Assembly (NCBI GenBank): GCA_016744595.1
Contig: JADGEB010000001.1
Location: 146,957 to 210,956, forward strand
Length of the DNA: 64,000 nt
Source: Desulfuromusa sp.
Lineage (GTDB): Bacteria; Desulfobacterota; Desulfuromonadia; Desulfuromonadales; Geopsychrobacteraceae
Direction: 5' to 3'
A program made the translations under genes and the position numbers. Below the pieces are notes generated by a model. The model saw only the letters and a list, made by a program, of their open reading frames with translations, made no database searches and was not told where the DNA came from. This document shows positions 11,149 through 20,060 of this stretch, piece after piece (position 1 is the stretch's first letter; the number at the start of each line of letters is the position of its first letter).

Positions 11149-11538
11149 GTGAAGTTGAAAAAAATTCTAGTATTGATTGTTGCAGTTGCTGCGAGTGTTT
11201 CTTTTGCTCAAGCTGCAGATTTAAGAGTTTCTGATGGTACGATTACTTCAGCGATTGAAAATCAGATGCCTGTCGACAGAATTGAATCATACCGTGCAGA
11301 TTTTGGTAAATTATACTGCTTTACCCGAATTATTGGGGGGCAAGGGGATACCGAGGTCACTCATGTTTGGTATTATCAAGATAATGAGTTAGCAAGAGTG
11401 AGATTGCCGGTCAAGTCTTCTGATTGGAGGACATATTCATCTAAGCGGTTCTTGCCTCAATGGGCGGGTGAGTGGAAGGTTGTTGTCTTGGATGGAGAGT
11501 TTAACGAGATTGCAACAATCCCGTTCTCGCTGGAATGA
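11149..11538 (+). CDS. DUF2914 domain secreted protein
   Basis: This is a 129-residue exported protein of unknown function. The start is the GTG at 11149, preceded by AGGGGG that overlaps the end of deoB. A signal peptide covers about residues 1-22 (ending AQAAD). The rest is one DUF2914 domain, with the family signatures FTRIIGGQGDTEVTHVWYY and WRTYSSKRFLPQWAGEWKV. The family is common in Desulfuromonadales, either alone or fused to other domains. Its biochemical role is not established. A strong terminator follows 11 bases after the stop. Confidence 0.85.
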   Translation: MKLKKILVLIVAVAASVSFAQAADLRVSDGTITSAIENQMPVDRIESYRADFGKLYCFTRIIGGQGDTEVTHVWYYQDNELARVRLPVKSSDWRTYSSKRFLPQWAGEWKVVVLDGEFNEIATIPFSLE

Positions 11539-11549
11539 AACAAATGATC

Positions 11550-11590
11550 AACGAAAAAGGCGACCCATAGGGTCGCCTTTTTCGTTCTAA
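11550..11590. terminator. Bidirectional intrinsic terminator
   Basis: A perfect 17-base inverted repeat (arms 11550-11566 and 11570-11586, loop ATA) carries A and T runs within its arms. It sits between the convergent DUF2914 gene and the MucR-type gene and can end transcription from both. Confidence 0.9.
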
Positions 11591-11603
11591 GCTTGCAAGC
11601 GAA

Positions 11604-12026
11604 CTATTTTTTTGCCCGTGCTGCTCGAGCTTTGGCCAGATTGCCAGCTAGGTCGCGATCAACAGCCATTTGCCGACGACTTTCAGAGTAATTTTTGGAT
11701 GCAAGTGACTGGCTGCGTGGAATATCAAATTGTTTACGATATTCTGATGCTGTCATCTCATGGGATGTTTTTAGGTGCCGAGAGAGAGTCTTGAAGCCCT
11801 TTCCACAGATCATGCAGAAGATTTTTTCTTTACCGAAAGCTTTTTTTCTGCTGACCGCAGGAACGCCTTCAGGTGCTTCGGTTGTCTCTATCGTTTCACC
11901 TTTTTCTAAAGCAGACAGAACTGAATGAACTTCATTCAGTTCCGCAATCAGTTCTTCTTTCGACATGGGGGTTGTTGATGCATGTGCTGCGATAATATCT
12001 GCAGCCATCTCCATGATATTTGCCAT
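11604..12026 (-). CDS. MucR/Ros family zinc-finger transcriptional regulator
   Basis: This 140-residue DNA-binding protein matches the ROS/MUCR family, first described in alphaproteobacteria. The zinc-finger-like core FCMICGKGFKTLSRHLKTSH (near residue 70) supplies two Cys and two His ligands. It is followed by the typical TASEYRKQFDIP segment. The C-terminus is Lys/Ala-rich (NLAKARAARAKK). The ribosome site AGGAG lies seven bases before the ATG. It is convergent with the DUF2914 gene and divergent from the dGTPase gene across about 200 AT-rich bases, where it may act. Its targets are unknown. Confidence 0.88.
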   Translation of the reverse strand: MANIMEMAADIIAAHASTTPMSKEELIAELNEVHSVLSALEKGETIETTEAPEGVPAVSRKKAFGKEKIFCMICGKGFKTLSRHLKTSHEMTASEYRKQFDIPRSQSLASKNYSESRRQMAVDRDLAGNLAKARAARAKK

Positions 12027-12227
12027 AATAAATAACTCCTGTTTGGTTGGGTAATTTGAATAAGTGAATTTCTAATCCCCCTCCAAACAATATATGAAAT
12101 TGTTTTTTAGAACAGAACTTAAAAAAAAAGCAAGAATAATAACATCTGATTCATTTATACTTATCTTCTATTGTTGCAAGAATTGAAATAATTAAACGTT
12201 TAGCTACTTTTATTTGACAGGTTACTA

Positions 12228-13268
12228 ATGGATATTAGAAAGTCTTTAGAAGATTTTGAATTACAAATCTTGTCGTCTGCTGCCTGCTTAAGTTCACAAA
12301 GCCAAGGTCGGAAGTTCCCTTCTAAATTATGTACTATGCGCACAGTATTTCAACATGATCGTGATCGAATATTACATAGTAAGGCTTTTAGGAGGCTCAA
12401 GTATAAAACGCAGGTTTTTCTTTCCCCAGAAGGGGATCATTATCGAACTCGTTTAACCCATACTCTTGAAGTTTCTCAGGTTGCTCGTACTATTTCACGG
12501 GCATTGCGTCTCAATGAAGACCTTACTGAGGCAATTTCTTTAGGACATGACCTTGGGCATACTCCTTTTGGCCATGTCGGGGAGAAGGTGTTAAACGAAC
12601 TTGTTCCAGGCGGTTTTCATCATGTTCGTCAGAGCTTGAGGGTTGTTGATATATTGGAAAAAGATGGAAAAGGTCTGAATCTGACTTATGAAGTTCGTGA
12701 TGGTATTTTAAAGCATTCAAAGGGACAGGGTAGCCTTTTAACTTCTGATCCGCAATCTCGTGCGAAAACTCTGGAGGGGCAGGTTGTTCGTCTCGCGGAT
12801 ATTATAGCTTACGTTAGTCATGATCTTGATGATGCTATCCGTGGACACGTTATCAAAGTGACAGATATCCCCAAGGATATCTCTGATGTTGTTGGGCTGC
12901 GTCATTCCTGCAGGATTGATCGGATGGTTCGAGATTTAATCAGTGAATCTATTGCGGCCGATTTTTGTCAAATTCGATTGTCAGCGGAAATGGATGAAGC
13001 AATCAGGGCATTGAGAAGTTGGCTCTTTGAGCACGTATATCGGACAGAATCTGTTCAAATTGAATTTGACAAAGCCTCTCATCTTCTCCAAGAACTTTTT
13101 CTTTATTTTTGTGACAGAGAAGATATTTTCTTGCGCTATGGCGGGCGTCGATTTGTGAGTGATAGTTTGGAGGTTTCTGTGGCAGATTTCATTGCCGGAA
13201 TGACAGATCGTTTTGCTTTGTCGCTTTATCGTGAGTGTTTTCTTCCGCAACCTTGGAAGAGTGTCTAA
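12228..13268 (+). CDS. dgt: dGTPase-like HD-domain triphosphohydrolase
   Basis: This 346-residue protein belongs to the HD-domain deoxynucleoside triphosphate triphosphohydrolases, which cut dNTPs to nucleoside and triphosphate. The HD metal site is complete: RLTHTLEVSQ near residue 75, GHDLGHTPFGH near 107 and the later VSHDLDDA. The N-terminal RDRILHSKAFRRLKYKTQVF is also diagnostic. The length fits the shorter bacterial type rather than the 505-residue E. coli Dgt. The preceding 200 bases are AT-rich and shared with the divergent MucR-type gene. Confidence 0.9.
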   Translation: MDIRKSLEDFELQILSSAACLSSQSQGRKFPSKLCTMRTVFQHDRDRILHSKAFRRLKYKTQVFLSPEGDHYRTRLTHTLEVSQVARTISRALRLNEDLTEAISLGHDLGHTPFGHVGEKVLNELVPGGFHHVRQSLRVVDILEKDGKGLNLTYEVRDGILKHSKGQGSLLTSDPQSRAKTLEGQVVRLADIIAYVSHDLDDAIRGHVIKVTDIPKDISDVVGLRHSCRIDRMVRDLISESIAADFCQIRLSAEMDEAIRALRSWLFEHVYRTESVQIEFDKASHLLQELFLYFCDREDIFLRYGGRRFVSDSLEVSVADFIAGMTDRFALSLYRECFLPQPWKSV

Positions 13269-13304
13269 ATGTGTAATAGTTTATTGGAACTTTATTATAA
13301 AGGC

Positions 13305-13333
13305 TTGACAGTCTCTAATCTCTATGTTAGCTT
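13305..13333 (+). promoter_or_regulatory. Candidate sigma-70 promoter of the CheW-CheW-receiver operon
   Basis: TTGACA (13305-13310), a 17-base spacer and TAGCTT (13328-13333) lie 42 bases before the GTG start of the first CheW-like gene. The -35 is perfect and the -10 is weak. Confidence 0.45.
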
Positions 13334-13375
13334 TTGAAGCGCTTTCCTTGAAAAATCAAGGAGTTCGATGATTTT

Positions 13376-13840
13376 GTGGGGGTATTTATAGCGGTGGTTG
13401 CAAGTAGAAAGCTGATTTTTCGCATCGGTGGGGTCGGCTTTCTGCTGGAGTTAGCCGATGTCGTTGAGGTTGTTGATCAGATAACAGAAGATCTTGACCC
13501 CAGTCGAAGTATTATTGGGCAGGGGATCGTTTCAGCACTGGAATTTCGGCAAACATGGATCCCTGCTATTGATCCAACGCTAAAGCTGGATATCTTTTCA
13601 GCTATCAAGTTGAAGGATAAGGTTGCGGTTGTCTTACATAGTTCTGAGGGAAACTGGGCGCTATTGGTGGATCAGGTAGAGGATTTATCTGCAGCTGAAA
13701 ATTTCCAACCCTGTGAGGTTCCCTTTTTGTTAAAGGTTGCTGCGATGGGGTTTTACTCGCAGATTAAACTGTTGCAGAACGAGCCTATGATTGTCTTTGA
13801 ACCGGAACGGTATTATGGTTCTGCTGCTGCTTTAGTATGA
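13376..13840 (+). CDS. CheW-like protein (first of a pair)
   Basis: This 154-residue protein consists of a single CheW-like domain. Proteins of this fold usually couple receptors to a CheA kinase. The start is taken as the GTG at 13376, with AAGGAG at 13358; an in-frame ATG alternative is absent. The core RKLIFRIGGVGFLLELADVVEVVD matches the first CheW beta strands, and GNWALLVDQVEDL corresponds to the usual GLVVDSV strand. The sequence is divergent from canonical CheW. Its stop overlaps the next gene by ATGA, so the two are translationally coupled. No cheA or receptor is adjacent. Confidence 0.75.
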   Translation: MGVFIAVVASRKLIFRIGGVGFLLELADVVEVVDQITEDLDPSRSIIGQGIVSALEFRQTWIPAIDPTLKLDIFSAIKLKDKVAVVLHSSEGNWALLVDQVEDLSAAENFQPCEVPFLLKVAAMGFYSQIKLLQNEPMIVFEPERYYGSAAALV

Positions 13841-14304
13841 GACGCCTAGGTCTTTTCCAGTGTGGTGAGTTGAGTTTTGCAATATCTCTGTTGCAAATTC
13901 AAAAGATTCTTCAGGGTTCAAGGAGCTATAGGCTGCCGCGTCTTCCCGGAGCGGTATCTGCAGTTCTGGTTGATAATGATCAGTTGGTTCCGGTGCTCGA
14001 CCTAGGGCAAATATTAGGAGAGGCTGGTCAGCTTGATTTGAAAGCTAATGGCTATCAGATACTTGTTGAATCTGAATATGGCACTGTCGCTTTACCTGCT
14101 GATTTGACAGGTCGGATTGTCGCTGAGCAAAGAGGCGTCTTGTCCACAACGACAGTAAAGCAAAAGTGTCTTGGAGTGATTGGTAAGTTTGTTTATCAAA
14201 ATGAAGAGTATAATATTCTGGATATCGATTTTTTAGCCATAGAAATGACCCAGGGCTTTTGGCAAAATCAGCCTGATACTGGTGGTGCGAGGAGGCATCA
14301 ATGA
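13837..14304 (+). CDS. CheW-like protein (second of a pair)
   Basis: This is a second, distinct 155-residue CheW-like domain protein. It starts at the ATG of an ATGA overlap with the previous gene and overlaps the next gene in the same way. The opening RLGLFQCGELSFAISLLQIQKILQG and the middle PGAVSAVLVDNDQLVPVLDLGQILG match CheW strands and the INLRG-type turn. It is only loosely similar to its neighbour, so the pair is not a recent duplication. It may form a scaffold with the first CheW-like protein and the following receiver protein. Confidence 0.75.
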   Translation: MRRLGLFQCGELSFAISLLQIQKILQGSRSYRLPRLPGAVSAVLVDNDQLVPVLDLGQILGEAGQLDLKANGYQILVESEYGTVALPADLTGRIVAEQRGVLSTTTVKQKCLGVIGKFVYQNEEYNILDIDFLAIEMTQGFWQNQPDTGGARRHQ

Positions 14305-16226
14305 TGAAAAAATTACTGTTGGCCGATGATAGTATTACTATTCAGAAAGTCGTCGGTATTATCTTCTCGACAGAAGAATATCAGCTTGAGATGACAGATG
14401 ATGGTGACAGCGCTTTTAAGAAAGCGCTAGAGGATATACCAGATTTGGTCATTGCGGATATCTCAATGCCTGGGAAAGATGGTTTTGAACTGTGTCGAGC
14501 TATAAAGAACGAACCAAGCCTATCAAATACTTCAGTTATGTTGTTGCCGGGAGCGTTTGACCATTTTGATGAAATAAAAGCTGGTGAGGTTTGTGCTGAT
14601 GGCTGGTTGACAAAACCATTTGAGTCGCAAGCTCTTTTGGATAAAGTCTCTCAGCTTCTTGAGGTTGAACCGGTTAAGATGTCGGGTGTTGCTGCGCCGG
14701 CATCTGAAAAGATTGTTGATGAAGTTCAGTTCGAAGAACCTGAGGTCGGTGAAGATTTATCTGTAACGGAAGCAGCGCTAGGTCTCGATGAAGTGGATGA
14801 ATTGAAGCCATCCATCAACGTAACTGATGAAGATTCGCCCGACGATATTTGGGATGCAGTCTCTTTTGCTGAAGAAGATCTTCAGGAGCAGAGTGAAACC
14901 ACCAGCGTAGATCCGGTAGCAGATGTGTCATTCGCGGCTGATGTTATCGACCCTTCAGCGGTGGATGATGTTGACATCGAACCTGCGACAGATGAACAAG
15001 TTCTTTCTGCTTTTGCCGCGGAAGATGATGAGAATATTTTTTCAGATAATGGAATCGTAGATGATTTTGTTGAAGAATACTCTGCACCAAGTAGTCCTGA
15101 AGAATTTAAACCAGAACCTTTTGTCGATGTTGATGCCACTGCAGGAGAACAAGACATTGAATTAAGTGATCAGCTTGAGGTTGATGCTGAAGTCGATTTG
15201 CCTGTACCTGCTGAAGAAGCTGAATCAGTTGATTTCTCAGTTTTTAGTGAAGAGGAAGATTGTCAGCCCCCCACTGTAGACCTGAATGAAGAACCAAATT
15301 CTTTTGTTTCTGATGCCGAGAATGATGAATCTTTTGAGCTGGTTGAAGAATTAGATGAAGATCCTGTCGTCAAAGCTGAAGAATCAGATTTTTCTGATAC
15401 TACAATAGAAGCTGAAGAGCCTCTGGAATTAATTGAGGATGACTTGGCTGAGCAAAATTCTGAGGTTGATATTGTTGAAGAAGAGGCCGTTTCTTTTGCC
15501 GCAGAACCTGATGATAAAGAAGTTATTATGGAGTTGCAGGAAGAGGATGAGCTTGATCCTGAAGCGCAGAAGATTGCTGTAGCTGCAGAGAGCACTGTAA
15601 CGTTTGGCGAAACAGTCGAAGGTGCAATCTCTGAGAATGATGAGGTTTTGGACCTTTCTGTAGATGAAATTATTGAAGATGAAGCTCCAGAGGAAGAAAT
15701 AGTAGATGAAGCAGTTGCTATGGAAACAGAATCATTTGAAGTTGAGAAGGTAGGTTTTGAGTCTGAACTTGAAGCCGAACCTGTCGCTGAGAAGATTGAG
15801 ACTTTTGTTGCAGAAAGTATAGAACCCGAAGTGGCAACTGAGCATGCTGAAAATGTTGTCGAGCTTGCGGAGGAAGAAGTCGAGCTTGCGGAGGAAGAAG
15901 TCGAGCTTGCGGAGGAAGAAGTCGATGATGAAGATTTCTATTTTGATGCAGCTGAGGAAGACGCTACCGAAGTAATAACTGAAGAGGTGAGGATTTCTCC
16001 TGTTTCTCTTGTGGATGTTGATGGCGATGTCACTACTGAGAAAATCGAACAGCAGTTACGTGAACTTTCTGAAGAGGAATTGAAGGAAGTTGTAGCTAAA
16101 GTTGCTGGGCCGATAATTGAAAAACTAGCAGGCGAAATGGTTGAGCAGATTGCTTGGGAGGTTGTTCCCGATTTGGCCGAAGCTATGATCAGTGAAGAGA
16201 TCCGTAAAATTAAAGAGGGTACGTAG
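14301..16226 (+). CDS. Response regulator with a very long acidic region and conserved C-terminal helix domain
   Basis: This is a 641-residue protein with three parts. Residues 4-122 form a receiver with the DD pair at 9-10, the phospho-acceptor Asp 53 (IADISMPGKDG) and the switch Lys in LTKPF. About residues 130-575 are extremely rich in Glu and Asp with no recognisable fold, probably disordered, and include three perfect tandem 7-residue units VELAEEE. The last 65 residues are helical and ordered (LREL through AEAMISEEIRKIKEG), with the segment AWEVVPDLAEAMI that I recognise from other deltaproteobacterial receivers. It is coupled to two CheW-like genes. Its output is unknown. Confidence 0.75.
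   Translation: MMKKLLLADDSITIQKVVGIIFSTEEYQLEMTDDGDSAFKKALEDIPDLVIADISMPGKDGFELCRAIKNEPSLSNTSVMLLPGAFDHFDEIKAGEVCADGWLTKPFESQALLDKVSQLLEVEPVKMSGVAAPASEKIVDEVQFEEPEVGEDLSVTEAALGLDEVDELKPSINVTDEDSPDDIWDAVSFAEEDLQEQSETTSVDPVADVSFAADVIDPSAVDDVDIEPATDEQVLSAFAAEDDENIFSDNGIVDDFVEEYSAPSSPEEFKPEPFVDVDATAGEQDIELSDQLEVDAEVDLPVPAEEAESVDFSVFSEEEDCQPPTVDLNEEPNSFVSDAENDESFELVEELDEDPVVKAEESDFSDTTIEAEEPLELIEDDLAEQNSEVDIVEEEAVSFAAEPDDKEVIMELQEEDELDPEAQKIAVAAESTVTFGETVEGAISENDEVLDLSVDEIIEDEAPEEEIVDEAVAMETESFEVEKVGFESELEAEPVAEKIETFVAESIEPEVATEHAENVVELAEEEVELAEEEVELAEEEVDDEDFYFDAAEEDATEVITEEVRISPVSLVDVDGDVTTEKIEQQLRELSEEELKEVVAKVAGPIIEKLAGEMVEQIAWEVVPDLAEAMISEEIRKIKEGT
15858..15920 (+). repeat. Three tandem 21-base repeats inside the acidic receiver gene
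   Basis: Three identical 21-base units beginning GTCGAGCTTGCGG run head to tail, encoding VELAEEE three times. Identity at the DNA level, including third positions, points to recent slippage or unequal exchange. The frame is kept. Confidence 0.95.
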
Positions 16227-16262
16227 CAGGCTCTGACTTTATAAATGCAGATGCTTCTCTTG

Positions 16263-16307
16263 AGGGGGGCAGCAGGGATATCTTGACTTCCGTGCTGCCC
16301 CCCTTTA
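16263..16307 (+). terminator. Intrinsic terminator after the acidic receiver gene
   Basis: A 12-base perfect stem (AGGGGGGCAGCA at 16263-16274 and its complement at 16293-16304) is followed by a short T run. It separates the CheW-like operon from valS. Confidence 0.8.
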
Positions 16308-16366
16308 TTGTTCCTGCCCAGAAATTAATCCAATAACTGCATATTTTACGCAAGGATTTGCCAGCA

Positions 16367-19024
16367 ATGAAGACAGAACTCAATAAAAGTTACGAGCCGG
16401 AACAGGTTGAACAGAAGTGGTTTGATGTATGGGAACAGCGTGGCGATTTTCATGCTGATGAAAATTCCTCCAAGCCTCATTATTCAATAGTTATTCCTCC
16501 GCCAAATGTAACAGGTGTTCTTCATATGGGACACGCTCTGAATAATACTCTGCAGGATATTCTTTGTCGGTGGAAGCGGATGTCTGGCTATGAAGTTCTC
16601 TGGATGCCAGGAACTGACCATGCTGGAATTGCCACCCAGAATGTTGTTGAAAAGCAGCTTGCCGCAGAAAATAAAGATCGACACGAACTGGGTCGTGAAG
16701 CTTTTGTTGATCGGGTCTGGAAATGGCGCGAAGAATCTGGCGGGCAAATTATCAATCAGTTGAAGCGACTTGGTGCTTCCTGCGACTGGCAACGCGAGCG
16801 TTTTACCATGGATGAAGGACTCTCAAAGGCTGTTCGTGAAGTTTTCGTGAGTTTGTACGATGATGGGTTGGTTTACCGGGATAATCGTCTGATTAACTGG
16901 TGCCCTCGTTGTCACACTGCTCTATCCGATCTTGAAGTTGAGCATGATGACAAACATGGTAATCTCTGGCACCTACGTTATCCGGTCAAGGGAACTGATC
17001 AGCATCTGATTGTTGCGACAACTCGGCCTGAAACCATGCTGGGTGATACAGCTGTCGCTGTTCATCCTGAAGATGAGCGTTATCGAGACCTGATTGGTAA
17101 AAGTATTTTGCTGCCATTGATGGATCGCGAAATACCGATTATTGCCGATGAGTATGTTGAGATGGGGTTTGGCAGTGGTGCAGTCAAAATTACACCAGCA
17201 CACGATTTTAACGATTTTGAAATTGGCAAACGTCACGATCTTGAATTTATTAATATTCTGGATGAGTCGGGGGTTGTAAATGACAACGGCGGTTCCTATG
17301 TCGGAATGGAGCGCAATGCTGCAAGGGCGCAGGTTGTTGCTGACCTAAAAGCTCTAGACTTGCTCGAAAAGATCGATGCTTATACGAATTCTGTAGGTGA
17401 ATGTTATCGTTGCCGATCGACAATAGAGCCTTACATGAGTAAACAGTGGTATGTCGCGGTCAAGTCCCTTGCTGCTGAGGCGATCAAAGCGGTGGAGTCT
17501 GGCGAGACCAAAATTATTCCGCAACAGTGGGAAAAAACTTATTACGAGTGGATGTATAACATCCAAGACTGGTGTGTCAGCCGTCAGATCTGGTGGGGGC
17601 ACCGTATCCCGGCATGGTTTTGTGATGACTGTGGTGAGATATCTGTTTCCCGTGATGATGTTTCTGTTTGTAAGCATTGTGCTAGTAGCAATATTCGACA
17701 GGAGACCGATGTTCTGGATACCTGGTTTTCTTCTGCTTTGTGGCCATTTTCTACTATGGGGTGGCCAGAACAGACCAAGACTCTGCAGAAATTTTATCCG
17801 ACCAGTTGTTTGGTGACCGGCTTTGATATCCTCTTTTTCTGGGTTGCTCGGATGATGATGATGGGCACCAAGTTCATGGACGATGTTCCATTCAAGGAAG
17901 TTTATATTCATGCTTTGGTGCGTGATGCTCAGGGGCAAAAAATGAGCAAAAGCAAGGGCAATGTCATTGACCCATTGACCATTGTCGATGAATATGGCGC
18001 CGACGCTTTCCGCTACACTCTCTGTGCATTTGCTGCTATGGGGCGCGATATCAAATTATCGACCGATCGAATTGGTGGTTATCGGAACTTTGTCAATAAA
18101 CTCTGGAATGCCAGTCGCTTTGCTTTGATGAATCTGGAAGGTTTTGAACCAGCCGATAGTGGTTTGGACGGACTGTCGTTATCGCAAGCAGATCAGTGGA
18201 TACTGAATCGTTACGCATTTGCTGCGGAAGAGGTGAATCAGGCGCTGGCAAAATATAAATTTAATGATGCTGCCAGCATCCTTTATTCTTTTACCTGGCA
18301 CGAGTTCTGCGATTGGTACATTGAATTGAGTAAGGGCGATCTGTATGGTGACGATGCTGATGCTCGCAAATCTACTCAAATCGTTTTATTTTCGGTGCTG
18401 GAAGGTTTGTTACGGATGTTACATCCGATTATGCCGTTTGTCACCGAAGAGATCTGGCATGCTCTCCCCGGAGATCGTGGTGTCGATTCTATTATGCAAG
18501 CTACCTACCCGACAGCGGCTCTCATTACAACAGATGAGTCTGTTGTCGCCGATATGGAGCTGGTGATGGATGTTATTCGGGCGATTCGTAATGTACGTGG
18601 GGAGCTCGATGTCCCTCCAGGGAAAAAAATCAAGGTTGTCCTTGATTGCAAGTCTGAATCCGTAGTACTGGCAATTGTGGCTGGTCAGTCTTATATCTAT
18701 TCGTTGGCAAGGGTTGAAGACCTCCATGTTGGGGTTGCTGTCGAACGACCTAAGCAGGTTTCAACTCAGGTGGCTGGTGAGGTTGAGGTCTTAATCCCTT
18801 TGGCTGATCTTATTAATGTTGTTGAGGAAGAAACGCGGCTGAATAAAGAAATTGAAAAAGTACAGAAGGATGTCGGGTTCTTTGAAAAGAAGTTATCCAA
18901 TGAAAAGTTTGTTGCTAATGCTCCACCTCAGGTTTTGGAAAAAGACCGCGGGAAGCTTGCAGCTGCTGAGAAGAAGCGGGAAATTTTACAACAGAGTTTG
19001 GAAAAAATACTGGCTTTAAAATAA
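16367..19024 (+). CDS. valS: Valyl-tRNA synthetase
   Basis: ValS charges tRNA-Val. The start is the ATG at 16367 (MKTELNKSYEP), with AAGGA at 16352-16356; an in-frame TTG nine bases earlier is less likely. The protein has 885 residues, normal for the family. The class I motifs are HMGH (VLHMGHALNN, near residue 45) and KMSKS (GQKMSKSKGN, near 525). The editing domain contains TTRPETMLGDTAV. The C-terminal coiled-coil arm, EEETRLNKEIEKVQKDVGFF onward, is typical of ValS. Confidence 0.98.
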   Translation: MKTELNKSYEPEQVEQKWFDVWEQRGDFHADENSSKPHYSIVIPPPNVTGVLHMGHALNNTLQDILCRWKRMSGYEVLWMPGTDHAGIATQNVVEKQLAAENKDRHELGREAFVDRVWKWREESGGQIINQLKRLGASCDWQRERFTMDEGLSKAVREVFVSLYDDGLVYRDNRLINWCPRCHTALSDLEVEHDDKHGNLWHLRYPVKGTDQHLIVATTRPETMLGDTAVAVHPEDERYRDLIGKSILLPLMDREIPIIADEYVEMGFGSGAVKITPAHDFNDFEIGKRHDLEFINILDESGVVNDNGGSYVGMERNAARAQVVADLKALDLLEKIDAYTNSVGECYRCRSTIEPYMSKQWYVAVKSLAAEAIKAVESGETKIIPQQWEKTYYEWMYNIQDWCVSRQIWWGHRIPAWFCDDCGEISVSRDDVSVCKHCASSNIRQETDVLDTWFSSALWPFSTMGWPEQTKTLQKFYPTSCLVTGFDILFFWVARMMMMGTKFMDDVPFKEVYIHALVRDAQGQKMSKSKGNVIDPLTIVDEYGADAFRYTLCAFAAMGRDIKLSTDRIGGYRNFVNKLWNASRFALMNLEGFEPADSGLDGLSLSQADQWILNRYAFAAEEVNQALAKYKFNDAASILYSFTWHEFCDWYIELSKGDLYGDDADARKSTQIVLFSVLEGLLRMLHPIMPFVTEEIWHALPGDRGVDSIMQATYPTAALITTDESVVADMELVMDVIRAIRNVRGELDVPPGKKIKVVLDCKSESVVLAIVAGQSYIYSLARVEDLHVGVAVERPKQVSTQVAGEVEVLIPLADLINVVEEETRLNKEIEKVQKDVGFFEKKLSNEKFVANAPPQVLEKDRGKLAAAEKKREILQQSLEKILALK

Positions 19025-19034
19025 AGTGCGGTGG

Positions 19035-19069
19035 ATGACCGGAAAGGTATGACTTTTCCGGTCATTTTT
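19035..19069 (+). terminator. Intrinsic terminator of valS
   Basis: An 11-base stem (ATGACCGGAAA, 19035-19045, pairing with 19055-19065) is followed by TTTT. It lies 10 bases after the valS stop. Confidence 0.85.
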
Positions 19070-19135
19070 GTAGGTGTAAACCGTTATGATTGCTGGCACT
19101 TCTTCTTGATTAGAATTCATTCAAATTCAATTTTT

Positions 19136-19173
19136 TTGTTTAAATTTCCTACAATATTTAGTATACAGTATAC
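19136..19173 (+). promoter_or_regulatory. Candidate sdh promoter with overlapping palindromic operator
   Basis: TTGTTT (19136-19141), a 17-base spacer and TAGTAT (19159-19164) form a plausible sigma-70 promoter. The near-perfect palindrome GTATACAGTATAC (19161-19173) overlaps the -10, a position suited to repression. GTATAC half-sites are common among GntR-family operators, but the regulator is not identifiable here. The rest of 19070-19375 holds no gene; a small hairpin (TCAGGA with TCCTGA, near 19322-19339) lies in the leader. Confidence 0.4.
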
Positions 19174-19375
19174 GATTTGTATTTCACTGTGAGCTTGAAT
19201 AGCACTATTACGGGGGAGCAGTTTTATTTTGATGCTGAAAATGAACAATATAATGAGGCTCAGTTTCAGGAGGTGAGAAGGGCTGGGCCAGAATGACTTG
19301 GGCAGGTATTGGTGATTGGATTCAGGAGGAAAGTCCTGATTGACAATCAATTCACATTCTCGAGGGATATTAACT

Positions 19376-20050
19376 ATGAATCTGTTTAAAAGTACTGTGG
19401 GAAGAAAGATTCTGATGGCAGTGACCGGGCTTTGTCTGGTTGGATTTATTTCTGTTCATCTTATTGGCAACTTATCGGTATTTGCAGGACCCGATGGTAT
19501 TAATGCCTACGCTGAGCACCTGCATGCACTCGGGCCCCTGGTTTGGGTTTTTCGCCTGATCATGTTGGGTCTGTTTGCAGTTCACATCACTTTCGGGGTG
19601 CAACTTTACCTCGAAAACCGTGCTGCCACGCCGGATAGCTATGCCGTTCAAAAATCTCTGGTCACAACCTTTTCGGCCAAAACTATGGTTTTTACCGGCC
19701 TGATTATTCTGGCATTCTTGCTCTACCATTTGCTCCACTTTACGGTGCAAATAACTAATCCCGACATTTCGGCTCACAATCTGGCTCTTGACGCAGCTAA
19801 TCGTCTCGATGTTTTCACAATGGTTACGAAAAGCTTCCATAATGCATTCATTGTTTTGGTTTACATAGTTGCAATGGTCGCCTTAACCCTGCATATTTTC
19901 CACGGAATTTCCAGCTGGGTACAGACCTTGGGATGGAGCACCGGAACAAGTCAGGACAAAGTAACTGCAATAGGTAAACTTGTGGCTATCGCTTACGGAC
20001 TGGCATATATCGCTATTCCATTACTACTTCTCGCTCGCATTGTGAAATAG
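19376..20050 (+). CDS. sdhC: Succinate dehydrogenase/fumarate reductase cytochrome b subunit
   Basis: This 224-residue membrane subunit anchors the flavoprotein and iron-sulfur subunits and carries heme b to exchange electrons with menaquinone. The start is the ATG at 19376 ([18 protein letters not shown]) with GAGGG upstream. Five membrane segments are visible. Conserved histidines occur in [26 protein letters not shown] and LHIFHGI, as expected for the B-type diheme anchors. In Geobacter the homologous complex works as both fumarate reductase and succinate dehydrogenase, so frdC is an equally fair name. Gene order is C-A-B. Confidence 0.93.
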   Translation: MNLFKSTVGRKILMAVTGLCLVGFISVHLIGNLSVFAGPDGINAYAEHLHALGPLVWVFRLIMLGLFAVHITFGVQLYLENRAATPDSYAVQKSLVTTFSAKTMVFTGLIILAFLLYHLLHFTVQITNPDISAHNLALDAANRLDVFTMVTKSFHNAFIVLVYIVAMVALTLHIFHGISSWVQTLGWSTGTSQDKVTAIGKLVAIAYGLAYIAIPLLLLARIVK

Positions 20051-20060
20051 GGGGCTTATT

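Noticed and set aside
14882..15595. Long Ser-rich open frames on the minus strand opposite the acidic receiver gene
   Set aside because: They are the complement of GAA/GAT/GAG-rich codons and have no ribosome sites.
19091..19107. TGGCAC resembling a sigma-54 -24 element before sdhC
   Set aside because: The following TTG is one base off and there is no GC at the required ten-base distance.
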